Origin: Alcanivorax sp.
GTDB lineage: Bacteria; Pseudomonadota; Gammaproteobacteria; Pseudomonadales; Alcanivoracaceae
Direction of reading: 5' to 3'
NCBI RefSeq assembly: GCF_017794965.1
Contig: NZ_CP051240.1
Span: forward strand, 3,224,001 to 3,288,000
Length of the DNA stretch: 64,000 nt
Part shown: one piece after another, positions 1-8,758 of the stretch
Layout of the letters: each line of letters starts with the position of its first letter
How positions within the stretch are numbered: the stretch's first letter is position 1
Made by a program: the position numbers and the translations under genes
The notes under the pieces: generated by a model
Databases searched by the model: none
Seen by the model: the letters and a program-made list of their open reading frames with translations, nothing else
Told to the model about the DNA's origin: nothing

Positions 1-194
1 CAGAGAACTATTCCGGTTTTCCCGATCCAATCCACCGGGCCCGTAGCGTAATCCAAACCTGCGTCACACACTCCGTGACCATTCGTACACGTTGTTGCAC
101 TTTGCCTGCGCTTCTCAACAAAAATGCGCATTGTCTCCCTATGCAATTCCCGTCGTGGTGCTAGTCTCAACGGAACCAAGCCGGGAGACTCAGG
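1..194. other. Non-coding leader of rmf; edge of an interspersed repeat
   Basis: No convincing gene. The first 40 bases (GAACTATT...TTTTCCCGATCCAATCC) resemble the tail block GGAACTTT...AATCCAA that precedes heptamer arrays elsewhere in the window (near 3140, 14150, 18790, 36830). The remainder is presumably the rmf promoter and leader, but no clear -35/-10 pair could be assigned. Confidence 0.4.
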
Positions 195-389
195 ATGACC
201 CCGAACCAGCAACAGCGAGAAAAAGCGTACAACCAGGGGTGCATGTGGGGGCTCGGAGGGGGCGACAGCAATCGCTGCCCTTACACCGCCGAAGACCCAC
301 TCACCGAATGGTGGTTCCAGGGCTGGGAAGCCGGCATTGATGCCTGGAACGAACGCAATTTGAAAGACAGCCAGATCCGTCAGGCCTGA
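195..389 (+). CDS. rmf: Ribosome modulation factor (RMF family)
   Basis: A 64-residue basic/aromatic protein matching the RMF family: an REKAYNQG segment followed by CPY at about residues 28-30 and a conserved WW-GW-AG block at about 39-47, in the order of E. coli RMF (55 residues). RMF binds 70S ribosomes in stationary phase and promotes their dimerisation to inactive 100S particles in the cytoplasm. The start has a GGGAG/AGG ribosome-binding site just upstream. It stands alone ahead of dsbB, 142 bp away, as expected for a growth-phase-regulated monocistronic gene. The N-terminus is slightly longer than in E. coli. The assignment rests on recognised motifs. Confidence 0.88.
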   Translation: MTPNQQQREKAYNQGCMWGLGGGDSNRCPYTAEDPLTEWWFQGWEAGIDAWNERNLKDSQIRQA

Positions 390-531
390 ATCCCTCCGGC
401 CTCACACCGGGTCGCCGGCTTTGGCCACCTGGGCACAACGGCAATCCCCAACGGCCCCCTTGTCGTTATAGCCTTGCCGCCACCCACGCTTTTCCCTACC
501 CTTCCGGCGTCAACGAACGAAAGAGCCCACC

Positions 532-1035
532 ATGACGTCCATGATCCCTGCTCCGCGACTACTCAATCTGCTTGCCCTGCTCGGCTGTATTGTGGCCATG
601 GCGGGCGCCCTTTATCTGCAACATGTGGACGGTCTTGAACCCTGTCCCTTGTGTATTTTTCAGCGCGTGGGCGTGATGGCCGCGGCGCTGGTGCTGCTGG
701 TGGCGGTCCTGCATGGCCCCAAACGGGTGGGCATACGGGTGTATGCCGTTCTCACCGCGCTGGCGTCCATGGGTGGCGGGGCCATCTCCATTCGCCATAT
801 CTGGCTGCAGAGCCTGCCCGCTGACGAAGTCCCTGCCTGCGGGCCGGGCCTGGAATACATGCTGGATGTGTTTCCCCTGCAGAATGTGGTGCAGCAGGTG
901 TTGGCCGGCTCCGGGGAATGTGCCGAACTGGACTGGAGCTTCCTCGGTCTGAGCCTGCCGGCCTGGACGCTGGTGGTCTTCTCCGGCCTGCTGCTGGTAG
1001 CCCTGATCCAGCTGTTCCGCCCATTGCCCCGCTGA
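532..1035 (+). CDS. dsbB: Disulfide bond formation protein DsbB
   Basis: A 167-residue inner-membrane protein with four predicted transmembrane helices. It carries both DsbB cysteine pairs: C38-x2-C41 in the CPLC motif of the first periplasmic loop, and C103/C130 in the second. DsbB reoxidises periplasmic DsbA and passes the electrons to ubiquinone or menaquinone. Length and topology match the family (about 165-180 residues). No dsbA lies next to it. It is followed after 7 bp by a CidA/LrgA gene, so the three membrane-protein genes up to 2129 could be co-transcribed. Confidence 0.95.
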   Translation: MTSMIPAPRLLNLLALLGCIVAMAGALYLQHVDGLEPCPLCIFQRVGVMAAALVLLVAVLHGPKRVGIRVYAVLTALASMGGGAISIRHIWLQSLPADEVPACGPGLEYMLDVFPLQNVVQQVLAGSGECAELDWSFLGLSLPAWTLVVFSGLLLVALIQLFRPLPR

Positions 1036-1042
1036 CAGCAAC

Positions 1043-1411
1043 ATGATCGATGGCCTGCTGATCCTGCTGTTTTTCCAATTCCTCGGTGAGGTGCTCATTC
1101 GCCTTACCGGGCTGCCTTTGCCTGCCCCGGTGTTGGGCATGGTACTGCTGCTGATCGCTCTGCTGCTGAACGCGCCGTTCACCCAGCGCGTCGCCACCGC
1201 GGCAGGCACCCTGATCAAGCACATCAGCCTGCTGATCTTCCCGTTGGGTGTGGGCATCGTGCTGCAGTGGGACCGCTATCAGGAAAACGCTCTGGCGCTG
1301 GTGGTGGCCGTGGTGGGCGGCACCATCGTCAGCCTGATCCTGGTCACCCTGATGCTGAAATTGCTGATGGGCGGCAAGCACCGGGAAAAGGAGGACGGCC
1401 ATGGACACTGA
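1043..1411 (+). CDS. CidA/LrgA family membrane protein
   Basis: A 122-residue, very hydrophobic protein with about four transmembrane helices and the CidA/LrgA signature (PAPVLGMVLLL near residues 27-37, and a GVGIVLQ segment). Family members act with an LrgB/CidB partner as holin-like membrane proteins linked to murein hydrolase activity and, more recently, to export of by-products such as pyruvate. The C-terminus is His/Lys-rich (GKHREKEDGHGH). Its end overlaps the following LrgB gene by 11 bp, indicating translational coupling. Which paralogue (CidA or LrgA) it is cannot be told from sequence. Confidence 0.88.
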   Translation: MIDGLLILLFFQFLGEVLIRLTGLPLPAPVLGMVLLLIALLLNAPFTQRVATAAGTLIKHISLLIFPLGVGIVLQWDRYQENALALVVAVVGGTIVSLILVTLMLKLLMGGKHREKEDGHGH

Positions 1412-2129
1412 TCTGCAAGGTCTGGCCGGGCTGGTGCACACGCCCCTGTTTGGCATTCTCCTCACCCTGGCCAGCTACCAGTTCGCCCTGTGGGTGTACG
1501 GCAAAAGCAACAGCCTGCCCCTGTTCCACCCCTTCCTGGTGGCCTCCATTCCGGTTATCGTGGTGCTGCCACTGGTGGGCGTGGATTATGAGGAATACCG
1601 GCAACAGACCAGCCTGATCGCCTTCCTGCTTGGCCCCGCTACCGTGGCCCTGGCCTGGCCCCTCTATCGTCAGCTGCATACCGTGCGCAGCGTGCTGACA
1701 CCGCTCATCATCGCCACCCTGATTGGCGCCTTTATCGCCGCGGCCATTTCCGTAGGCCTGGCCTGGTGGCTGGGTGCCCCCGAAGACGTAATTGCCTCCC
1801 TGGCCCCCAAATCCATCACCACCCCCATCGCTGTGGAAGTGGTCAAATCCACCGGCGGCTCGGAATCCCTGGTGGCCGGCGCCGTGGCCATCACCGGCAT
1901 CGTCGGCGCCCTGGCTGCCGGCCCGATATACCGCCTGCTCAAGGTGAAGGATGACCGCATCCGCGGCTTTGCGCTGGGCCTGGTGGCCCATGCCATCGGC
2001 ACGGCGCGCGCCTTTGAATATGGCGAGAAAGCCGGTGCCTTCAGCGGGCTGGCGCTGGGCCTGTGTGGCCTGGTCACGGCCCTCGCGCTGCCCTGGATCT
2101 GGCCCTGGATTGCCGGCCTGCTGTCCTGA
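1401..2129 (+). CDS. LrgB/CidB family membrane protein
   Basis: A 242-residue polytopic membrane protein of the LrgB family: an AxxxxxxPKSITTPIA segment near residues 133-145 and a GLVAHAIGTARA segment near 194-205 are the family hallmarks. It starts inside the preceding CidA/LrgA gene (ATGGACACT after an AAAGGAGG site), the usual pair arrangement. The pair probably forms one membrane complex that modulates autolysis or metabolite efflux. No LytSR or CidR regulator is present nearby, so its regulation is unknown. Confidence 0.9.
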   Translation: MDTDLQGLAGLVHTPLFGILLTLASYQFALWVYGKSNSLPLFHPFLVASIPVIVVLPLVGVDYEEYRQQTSLIAFLLGPATVALAWPLYRQLHTVRSVLTPLIIATLIGAFIAAAISVGLAWWLGAPEDVIASLAPKSITTPIAVEVVKSTGGSESLVAGAVAITGIVGALAAGPIYRLLKVKDDRIRGFALGLVAHAIGTARAFEYGEKAGAFSGLALGLCGLVTALALPWIWPWIAGLLS

Positions 2130-2329
2130 ACTCTGTGCCCGGGCAGGCGCAAAAAAACATGTCGTTATGAAAAATCCGTCTTTAGCGGCAAGTTACTGAC
2201 CACCCACCCTTTTTTTTCACACACATGACCGTTCCGCGATGACGCCCCATTCTGCCCATTGCGGCGCCCCGCTCGATCATCCTAGTCTCGAAAACCCGTA
2301 GGGAAACACGGCAGACAAGGAGGACACCC

Positions 2330-2812
2330 ATGGCGAGCACCTCACCCAGCGCCATCGCACAATGGCAACGCATTGAAACCCTGGTCAAGGCCTGGCTGGA
2401 TGAACGCCAGCAACTGATTGTGTTGTTATGCACCCTGCAGGGCATTCGCGGGCTTGGCAACCAACAGCCGCAACACAAACAGCTGCAGCGGTTTTGCGAA
2501 TTGCTGATGGATTACATCAGCGCCGGCTACTTCGAGGTCTACCGCGAACTGGTCAATGAGGCACGGCACTTCCAGCGCGAAAACCCCGCCCTGACCCATC
2601 ACATCCTTCGCCAGCTGGATAATTCCACTGACGAGGCCCTGGCCTTCAATGCCGACTTTGACAACCCGGCTCATATCGCCGAACACCAGGACCAGCTACC
2701 CCAGCGCATCAGCCACCTGATGCAAAGTCTGGAAGAGCGTTTTGCTCTGGAGGATCAACTGATCCTCAGCATTCACCAGCAGGAACCGCCGCTGCGCCAG
2801 GCAATGCATTGA
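2330..2812 (+). CDS. rsd: Regulator of sigma D, Rsd/AlgQ family
   Basis: A 160-residue all-helical protein. The family-specific stretch FCELLMDYISAGYFEVY (about residues 55-71) and the N-terminal WLDERQQLIVLLCTL segment identify it as Rsd/AlgQ. Rsd binds domain 4 of the housekeeping sigma factor and favours alternative sigma factors in stationary phase; in Pseudomonas the homologue AlgQ also affects alginate and siderophore genes. The start follows a strong AAGGAGG site. With rmf at the other end of this block, two stationary-phase factors lie within 2.6 kb. Confidence 0.88.
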   Translation: MASTSPSAIAQWQRIETLVKAWLDERQQLIVLLCTLQGIRGLGNQQPQHKQLQRFCELLMDYISAGYFEVYRELVNEARHFQRENPALTHHILRQLDNSTDEALAFNADFDNPAHIAEHQDQLPQRISHLMQSLEERFALEDQLILSIHQQEPPLRQAMH

Positions 2813-2884
2813 GGGAACGCGTCACGCTTCACGCAACAGGCAACACGCGAAAAACCGAAAAACATGTCCCCAAGCGATCATTCA

Positions 2885-3250
2885 GCCCTGTAGGAGCCCA
2901 GCTCGCCTGGGCGAACCGAGCGCAGTGAGGCGACCGAAGGGAGGATGTTTTTCTGGGATCTGTCGCGGTTTGCCCCTGTTCTACTTTAAGCTCGAAACAC
3001 GTCTCTGGAATCCTTACCTCGCTCAGGCTCGGATCGCGAGCAGGCTCGTTATTCGCTGCGCTCACCCTTCGGGCCAGCCTGCGGCTGTTACCTCCGTTGC
3101 ACTCCGGTTCCCACAGCAGCTCCGTAGAAACGCACAACCTTGGGAACTTTATTGGTTTTCCCAATCCAAGCGTAGCTTGTAGCTTGTAGCTTGTAGCTTG
3201 TAGCTTGTAGCTTGTAGCTTGTAGCTTGTAGCTCGTAGCTCATAACTCAT
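2885..3250. repeat. REP-like repeat block ending in a GTAGCTT heptamer array
   Basis: From about 2890: a GTAGGAGCCCAGCTCGCCTG hairpin unit, then the recurring CTGGAATCCTTACCTCGCT block, a GGAACTTT...AATCCAA block, and finally about 11 tandem copies of the 7-bp unit GTAGCTT/GTAGCTC (3172-3245). The array runs into the stop codon of the small minus-strand gene ending at 3240. No gene of its own. Confidence 0.85.
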
Positions 3251-3464
3251 AGCTGAAGCTTACCAACGCCCGCCCCCGTCGCCTTGCCCCGAGTCGCCAC
3301 CACAGCAGTCCCAGACAACGAATCGCCTCGCGATCATCCGCCTGTTGGGCCAGAGCCTGCTGCGCCAGGCGCAAGGCCTGACGCAGCAGTTGATCGGCAT
3401 GACCAGGCTGTTCCCGGGTGGCGATCAGCAGGGCATGGATGATGACGTGCACCGCACGCTTCAT
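3240..3464 (-). CDS. Small hypothetical protein coupled to creD
   Basis: A 74-residue basic protein, rich in Ala, Arg and Leu, that starts at the creD stop codon through an ATGA overlap (3461-3464), which suggests real translation. The sequence LRQALRLAQQALAQQADDREAIRCLGLLWW resembles a short TPR-like helical hairpin, but no family was recognised. Its last residues (SFSYEL) and stop codon are encoded by the flanking heptamer array, so the original C-terminus may have been replaced by repeat growth. It could be a non-functional remnant. Confidence 0.45.
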   Translation of the reverse strand: MKRAVHVIIHALLIATREQPGHADQLLRQALRLAQQALAQQADDREAIRCLGLLWWRLGARRRGRALVSFSYEL

Positions 3465-4819
3465 GAGCTCGCCTCATCCGCCAGTGACGTTTTCTGCTGC
3501 CCACGGCCTCCAGCAAAGCCATACCAATCCAGCTTGCGGGTCACCAGCATCACCGCCGACAGGGCAGAGAACAGCAACAAGGCGCCCAACAACAAGGCGT
3601 AATCTTCCGCCATCAGGATGCCGTAAATCAGTCCCTGCACCAGCAGCAGGCTGCCGGCGAATCCCCATCCGGAAGCGGGTGAGCGCATCACCGCCACCAG
3701 GTACACGCCAATCAACGCACAGCACGACAAGGCCGCAGCCAGATAGGCCCAGACGAAGTCGATATGCTCACTGAGCGCCACCAGCAGCAGATAGAACATG
3801 GCCAGTGCCAGCCCCACCAGCAGGTACTGCATGGCATGCAACGGATATCGGCGCAGCACCTCGAACAGGAAAAAGGCGGCAAAGGTGAGCCCCACAATCA
3901 GAAAGGAATACTTCAATGCCCGCTCACTGGACAGCAGCCCCGTCACCGGCTGCACCAGACGTACCCGCAGGGCCTGATCCGGCTCGTTGCACAGTCCGTT
4001 ACCCTGCGCACAATGAATCGCACTGGCGGCGGCCAGACTGTTGGTGCGCCACTGGCTGGTAAAACCGTCCCCGCCCACCTCTCTTTCCACCGGCAATACC
4101 AGCCCTTCAAAACTGGGATGGGGCCAGTCTGCCCGCAGCGCCATGCGTGTTTCCTTGGCCAGCGGCAGGGTGGCCAGGGACTCGGTGCCATTCAGGTTAA
4201 GGCGCACCTTCACAGTAAAAGCACCCTGAATATTTGGCGGCAGCTTCACCGCCACCGCACTGTCACCCAGGCTGGAGGGCAGCTGTTCGGTTTCCACCAA
4301 CGGCAACGCCACATCGTTGACAAAAATCTGCGGCCGTTCCACCAGGCCTCGCAGGTCGGCGATCTGCATGACTAATAAAGGCGCCTGCGACGACACCACC
4401 TGTTCCGGCTGTTTGGCCTGCCGCCAGCTGGCCGGGAACACCGCCTCCAGCTGCATCAGACTGCGATACACCGGCGAGCCATAAATACCGCGGTAACGCA
4501 TGCTGGTCTGCAGCTCCCCATCAATGCTGAGCGTGTCCGGGATGGCGCTCTCCAGCACCTGCCGGTGGCGCTCCACACGGCAATCCTTTGGTGCCTCACA
4601 ATCAGATTTTTCCGCCAGATAACGACGCACCCGCGGCACCACCAGCAAAGGCCCGCTGACCATCTGCTCACCACTCACCTGGCGGGCGATCTCGTTTTTC
4701 ACCCGCCAGGCCTCATTACTGCGGTCACGCACCTTGCCCTGGATCATCATCAACGGCACCACCAGCACCAGCATCAGACCGGCGATGGTGAGCATTTTCA
4801 AAAACAGACTGTTTCGCAT
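3461..4819 (-). CDS. creD: Inner-membrane protein CreD
   Basis: A 452-residue protein of the CreD (cell envelope integrity) family: one N-terminal transmembrane helix (residues 7-27) followed by IQGKVRDRSNEA, a large periplasmic domain with SGPLLVVPR near 54-62, and five or six C-terminal helices from about 300 onward. In E. coli creD is the main target of CreBC, and in Pseudomonas its expression is linked to beta-lactam response. Here it lies downstream of creC on the same strand but is separated by about 350 bp of repeat DNA, so it may have its own promoter. No TTCAC-N6-TTCAC creB box was seen in the 60 bp before its start. Confidence 0.92.
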   Translation of the reverse strand: MRNSLFLKMLTIAGLMLVLVVPLMMIQGKVRDRSNEAWRVKNEIARQVSGEQMVSGPLLVVPRVRRYLAEKSDCEAPKDCRVERHRQVLESAIPDTLSIDGELQTSMRYRGIYGSPVYRSLMQLEAVFPASWRQAKQPEQVVSSQAPLLVMQIADLRGLVERPQIFVNDVALPLVETEQLPSSLGDSAVAVKLPPNIQGAFTVKVRLNLNGTESLATLPLAKETRMALRADWPHPSFEGLVLPVEREVGGDGFTSQWRTNSLAAASAIHCAQGNGLCNEPDQALRVRLVQPVTGLLSSERALKYSFLIVGLTFAAFFLFEVLRRYPLHAMQYLLVGLALAMFYLLLVALSEHIDFVWAYLAAALSCCALIGVYLVAVMRSPASGWGFAGSLLLVQGLIYGILMAEDYALLLGALLLFSALSAVMLVTRKLDWYGFAGGRGQQKTSLADEASS

Positions 4820-4879
4820 GGTTCCTCTCCCTCAATGGTTGGGGAAAGAATGCCGGCGGAATGGGAGGGTTTTGTGGGG

Positions 4880-5173
4880 ATTGTGTGGGGGAAGGCAGCT
4901 GCGAGCTGCGAGCTTTGAGCGGCGAGGAAAGTCAAAAGCCTAACGGATGCAAAAGGGCACAGGTAACTTCCCCCTGTGGGAACGTAGCGCAGCGGAGTAA
5001 CGCACGGAGTGCGGCCCCGAAGGGGTGAGCGAAGCGAATAACCTGCCTGCAGACGATGGCCGTTAATTTCACCCGGTGTTATTCGCGTGCAAGCACGCTC
5101 CCACAGTAACCCCCCCTGTCTTCTTCTGGTCTGCTTTTGACTTTCCTTGTAGCTTGTCGCTTGAAGCTTGCAG
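4880..5173. repeat. Nested inverted repeat between creC and creD
   Basis: Facing heptamer tracts (GAGCTGC GAGCTTT at about 4902-4920; TAGCTTG TCGCTTG AAGCTTG at about 5148-5172) are followed or preceded by the inverted pair GGAAAGTCAAAAGC (4924-4937) / GCTTTTGACTTTCC (5132-5145). Inside is a REP-like unit (GTGGGAACGTAGCGCAGCGG ... GTGCAAGCACGCTCCCACAG). An RNA reading through could fold into one long stem, which may uncouple creD from creBC. The creC stop codon is inside the first heptamer. Confidence 0.8.
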
Positions 5174-6574
5174 CTATAAATGCAGTGTCACCGCCACGCC
5201 ATCGGCGGTGTTTTCCACCTTAAGAGTGCCCTCATGCAAACTGGCAATTTCCTGGACCATGGCCAGGCCCAGGCCAGAGCTTTTTTCCTGGCCCGGGGCG
5301 GGCAGAGAATAGAAACGCTCGGTGACACGGGCCAGGGCATAGTCAGGGATCTGCGGCCCCTGATTGCTCACCCGCAATAATCCCGCCTTGGCCTCCACCG
5401 TCAGCACCGAGTCCGGCTCGGCGAAGCGCAGGGCATTATCCAGCAGATTGAATAACGCCAGCTTGAGGGTGTCCGGTTCGGCATGAACCCCTTCACCATT
5501 CACCGAGACGCAGACGTCTTTTTCCTGCACAAGCGCATAGCGACTGTGCTGCCATTGTCTCGCCAGGGATGCCACATCCACGGCCTGTTTCTGCGCCGGC
5601 AGGCATTCCAGCTTTTCCAGTTGCGCCATGGCCAGCAGACGATCCAGCAGATCACTGAGGCGCAGGCTTTCATGCACCACGTTATCGGTGAAGCGCTCAA
5701 GCGCAGGATCAGCAATTTCGTCAGCCAGAATTTCTCCAGCGCCGCGAATCGCGGCCAGCGGACTTTTCATTTCGTGGGTGAGCAGGGTGACGTTATCTTC
5801 CAGCCGGGCGCGATCTTCCAGCTTGCGACGCATGGCGGTCACCGCGTCGGCCAGGGCATGAATCTCATCGCGGCCACGAAACGCCGGCGGCGACACACGT
5901 TCCCCCGCCGCCACCGCTTGGGCATAACCCTGCAAACGATTGACCCGGCGGCTCAGCCACCACACCAGCAAGCCGCCCAGCACCAGACAAAAAAGCAACA
6001 CACCGCCGCCGTACCACATCAGCCGGCGCTCGGCGCGCTGAATGAAAGGCTCGATGGAACGGCCCGCCTTGCCCAGACTGATCACCCCGATCAGGCTACC
6101 GGCATCGCGGATCGGCGCCGCCACATACATCACCGACGTGGATGGATCCCCCGGGTCACTGCGGGTGGTCCTGGCACCGTAGCGGCCCTGCAGTGTCAGG
6201 TAGACATCATTCCATTGGGAAAAATCTTCCCCTTCGTCACGGCCCCTCGAATCAAACAGCACCACGCCATCTGGCCCGGTGATATAGACATGGGTATGAA
6301 TACCACCTTTCTTCATGCCCCAGATATCCGCATCCGGAGTTCGCGCTGCATAACGCTGAAGGGCTTCCCGTAATTGCGGGGTGATCACGATAGCGCCATT
6401 CTGCGCATCCACCGCCACCATTTCTGCCAGCAGGTTAGCGGCATCCACCAGGGTTTCTTCCGCCGACTGGCGCACCAGTGGCTTGGCCTGACTGAACACC
6501 ATGTCCAGCACGAACCAGCCCAATAACCCGAGTATCAGGAAGTAGAACAGCAGCAGACGCTGACCGAGCTTCAC
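5174..6574 (-). CDS. creC: Sensor histidine kinase CreC
   Basis: A 466-residue two-component sensor kinase. Transmembrane helices near residues 7-27 and 188-208 bracket a periplasmic CreC-type sensor domain (31-187). A HAMP linker follows, then the phospho-acceptor H267 in the LTHEMKSPLAAI motif, an N box (NLLDNALRFA) and a G2 box (SSGLGLAMV). It should autophosphorylate and pass phosphate to CreB, whose gene overlaps by 4 bp upstream. The Cre system responds to fermentation products and carbon source in E. coli and to PBP4 inhibition in Pseudomonas. Its stop codon lies within a heptamer array. Confidence 0.93.
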   Translation of the reverse strand: MKLGQRLLLFYFLILGLLGWFVLDMVFSQAKPLVRQSAEETLVDAANLLAEMVAVDAQNGAIVITPQLREALQRYAARTPDADIWGMKKGGIHTHVYITGPDGVVLFDSRGRDEGEDFSQWNDVYLTLQGRYGARTTRSDPGDPSTSVMYVAAPIRDAGSLIGVISLGKAGRSIEPFIQRAERRLMWYGGGVLLFCLVLGGLLVWWLSRRVNRLQGYAQAVAAGERVSPPAFRGRDEIHALADAVTAMRRKLEDRARLEDNVTLLTHEMKSPLAAIRGAGEILADEIADPALERFTDNVVHESLRLSDLLDRLLAMAQLEKLECLPAQKQAVDVASLARQWQHSRYALVQEKDVCVSVNGEGVHAEPDTLKLALFNLLDNALRFAEPDSVLTVEAKAGLLRVSNQGPQIPDYALARVTERFYSLPAPGQEKSSGLGLAMVQEIASLHEGTLKVENTADGVAVTLHL

Positions 6575-7227
6575 GCGGTCTCCAGGTAGTAGCCAATGCC
6601 ACGGCGGGTGGCGATCAGGTGATCGCTGTGCAGGGGTTTCAGCTTGGCGCGCAGGGTCTTGATGTGGGTATCCACACTGCGCTCGAAACTGTCTTCATCG
6701 CTGTCGCAGATATCCAACAGGCGGGCGCGGCTGAAAACCTGCCCGGGATGCTGGATCATGGCCGCCAGAATCCGGTATTCGGAACGGGTCAGTGACAGCG
6801 CCTGCCCCTTACACAGGATGCGAGCCCCTGCTTCATCCAGTTGCCACAGCGTCTGCGCCTGACGGGGCTGGCCACGCTTGAGAATGGCGCGAATCCGTGC
6901 CACCACTTCCCGCGGACTGAACGGCTTGGTGACATAGTCATCGCCCCCCAGCTCCAGCCCGAGAATGCGGTCCACCTCTTCCTGGCGGGCGGTGAGAAAC
7001 AACACTGGCACCTCACTGCGCTGACGCAGCTGCTTGAGCACCTCGAAGCCATTGATATCCGGCAGCCCCACATCCAGCACCACCAGGTCCACCTTGTCGG
7101 CAGCCAGCCGGGACAGGGCTTCCTCACCCAATGCCACATGGCAAACCGAGAAGTGCTCACGCTCCAGCGCAAACATCAACGGCTCCGCAATGCGCGGCTC
7201 ATCATCAACAATCAGTACTCGGGTCAC
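6571..7227 (-). CDS. creB: Response regulator CreB (OmpR/PhoB class)
   Basis: A 218-residue response regulator. The receiver domain carries D8/D9, the phospho-acceptor D52 (LDVGLPD) and K101 (KPF). A C-terminal winged helix (about 125-217) contains the typical RSEYRILAAM and SVDTHIKTLRAKL segments. First gene of creBC(D), with a 4-bp overlap into creC. Upstream is only about 70 bp to the end of the next operon, so the promoter should lie in 7228-7298. Assignment to CreB rather than another OmpR-type regulator rests mainly on its position beside creC and creD. Confidence 0.92.
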   Translation of the reverse strand: MTRVLIVDDEPRIAEPLMFALEREHFSVCHVALGEEALSRLAADKVDLVVLDVGLPDINGFEVLKQLRQRSEVPVLFLTARQEEVDRILGLELGGDDYVTKPFSPREVVARIRAILKRGQPRQAQTLWQLDEAGARILCKGQALSLTRSEYRILAAMIQHPGQVFSRARLLDICDSDEDSFERSVDTHIKTLRAKLKPLHSDHLIATRRGIGYYLETA

Positions 7228-7298
7228 GAAAGGGTATCCTTGCCAGTCACACTTGCATGATACCCACAGCCCATTGCATAACCCAGCCCGTCAGCAGA

Positions 7299-7757
7299 TC
7301 ACCACTCCCGGGTGCGGATACGCAGCGTGTGTATCAACAAGCGATCACCGTCTGGCACCAGCTCAAGGTGAATGTTGTTTTCCCGATGCAGGGTGGTCTG
7401 GAACAGGTCGTACTCTTCTTTCATTGTAAAGCTCACCTGCGCACCATTGTCTTCAGACGCCTTGCGAATAGCCGGCTTGCCAATACTGAAAGCGTGATCC
7501 GAGGCGAAACGCCAGAGCGCCCTTTGCTGCTGCAGAAACTCGTCCCGGGTCAGCGAAATCACCATCGGCGCTTCCTCCCCAATCTGCATGGCCACACTGA
7601 TACGGGCATCTTCTGCCATGAGGGCGGCAATGGTGTCACTGTCCTGCTCGCGCAACGCCTGCTCGTAGCGTTCCAGCACATCCTTCACATCTTCCCCATG
7701 GGCAACCAGAGGCATAAAAAACACGGTCAATATCAAAATCCAAATGGCTCGTTGCAT
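7299..7757 (-). CDS. Secreted NTF2-like hypothetical protein
   Basis: A 152-residue protein with an N-terminal signal peptide (QRAIWILILTVFFMPLVAHGE). The mature part (DVKDVLERYEQALREQDSDTIAALMAEDARISV...) has the helix-then-sheet pattern of SnoaL/NTF2-like proteins (DUF4440 type). The start was chosen at 7757 because its ATG overlaps the TAA stop of the upstream gene (TAATG) with a GGAGGG site 7 bp before it; the in-frame ATG at 7763 is too close to that site. It is co-transcribed with the solute-binding-like gene, so both may act on the same periplasmic substrate, which is unknown. Confidence 0.7.
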   Translation of the reverse strand: MQRAIWILILTVFFMPLVAHGEDVKDVLERYEQALREQDSDTIAALMAEDARISVAMQIGEEAPMVISLTRDEFLQQQRALWRFASDHAFSIGKPAIRKASEDNGAQVSFTMKEEYDLFQTTLHRENNIHLELVPDGDRLLIHTLRIRTREW

Positions 7758-8758
7758 TACCATGCCCTCCCATTGCCACACTCCGCCCGCTCCGGAGACA
7801 CCTTGCAACGCACTTTCTTCATCCACGCCATCATGTCAGTGTCATAGACGCCTGACTCGATCAGAAACACGCGGGCATCATCCATCATCTGCCGGTAGCG
7901 GTTGCGATCCTTATCCGGAGGCGGGAAGAAAAACAGAATATCCTTTTCCGCATCGCGCACCACCTTCATGGCCGACTCAAACTGGTCAGCAAAATAGCGC
8001 CGGGATTTAGCGATAAACTCCGCCGAAAATTTTTCATGCCGCAGCACCAGTTGCTGGGTCAGCTGGGCAGTGGTCATCTTCAACACCAGCCCTCTGGCAC
8101 CCACACCGCGATACAGCTCCAACGGCAAATAGGCCACCGCTGGTGCTGCGATCACATCCACCACACCATTATTGAATTTTGAAGAAAAGTTGCTCACGTC
8201 GGACAGATCTGGGCGCATGCCCACATGTTCGGCCATGAGGATCTGCGCCCGGTCATTATCAAACACCGCCATGGTGTGGCCCGCGATTTTTTCCACGCTG
8301 TTGATGGTGCGATCATTGATGTGCAGGTAAGCGGCACCCAGCGGCAGAATGCCGGCGGTTTCATAGGCGCCATGCCGCTGGCTTTCTGCCAACTTGGGAT
8401 GGGCGAGTAATTCGATCAGGGTTTGCAGGCTGGTGTAATCCTGCAAACCGCCAATGGCATCAATGCTACCGGTAAACGGAACAAACTGACGGGCACGAAT
8501 CCCGGTCATCATCAGTCCATCACAGAACCCCGCCTTGAGATCTTCCGCCGCCACGCGTTCATCGGTGAACACCTTGAGCTCTACAGGCTCTCCCCACCCG
8601 GCAGCGGCCAGCTGGTAGCCTTCCATCTGCTCCCATAAGTCGCCTTGCGCGCCAATCAGGCTGAAGACGCAGATCGTTCTGGCCGCCACTTCCGGCGCCA
8701 GGACGACGAGCAGCAGTCCGATCAGGAGATGCTTCCATGCATATCGTGTTGTTTTCAT
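7757..8758 (-). CDS. Putative periplasmic solute-binding protein
   Basis: A 333-residue protein with a clear signal peptide (KHLLIGLLLVVLAPEVAA, cleavage near residue 26). The mature chain looks like a TRAP/DctP-type binding protein: an early FSLIGAQGDLWEQM segment, KVFTDERVAAEDLKAG, a central AGHTMAVFDNDRAQ and VVDVIAAPAVAYLPLELYRG. Cysteines are frequent for such a protein. It may belong to the DUF6091 putative solute-binding group. No TRAP permease genes are adjacent, so the partner is encoded elsewhere or the protein has a different role. The start ATG at 8758 gives the signal peptide directly at the N-terminus. Confidence 0.65.
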   Translation of the reverse strand: MKTTRYAWKHLLIGLLLVVLAPEVAARTICVFSLIGAQGDLWEQMEGYQLAAAGWGEPVELKVFTDERVAAEDLKAGFCDGLMMTGIRARQFVPFTGSIDAIGGLQDYTSLQTLIELLAHPKLAESQRHGAYETAGILPLGAAYLHINDRTINSVEKIAGHTMAVFDNDRAQILMAEHVGMRPDLSDVSNFSSKFNNGVVDVIAAPAVAYLPLELYRGVGARGLVLKMTTAQLTQQLVLRHEKFSAEFIAKSRRYFADQFESAMKVVRDAEKDILFFFPPPDKDRNRYRQMMDDARVFLIESGVYDTDMMAWMKKVRCKVSPERAECGNGRAW

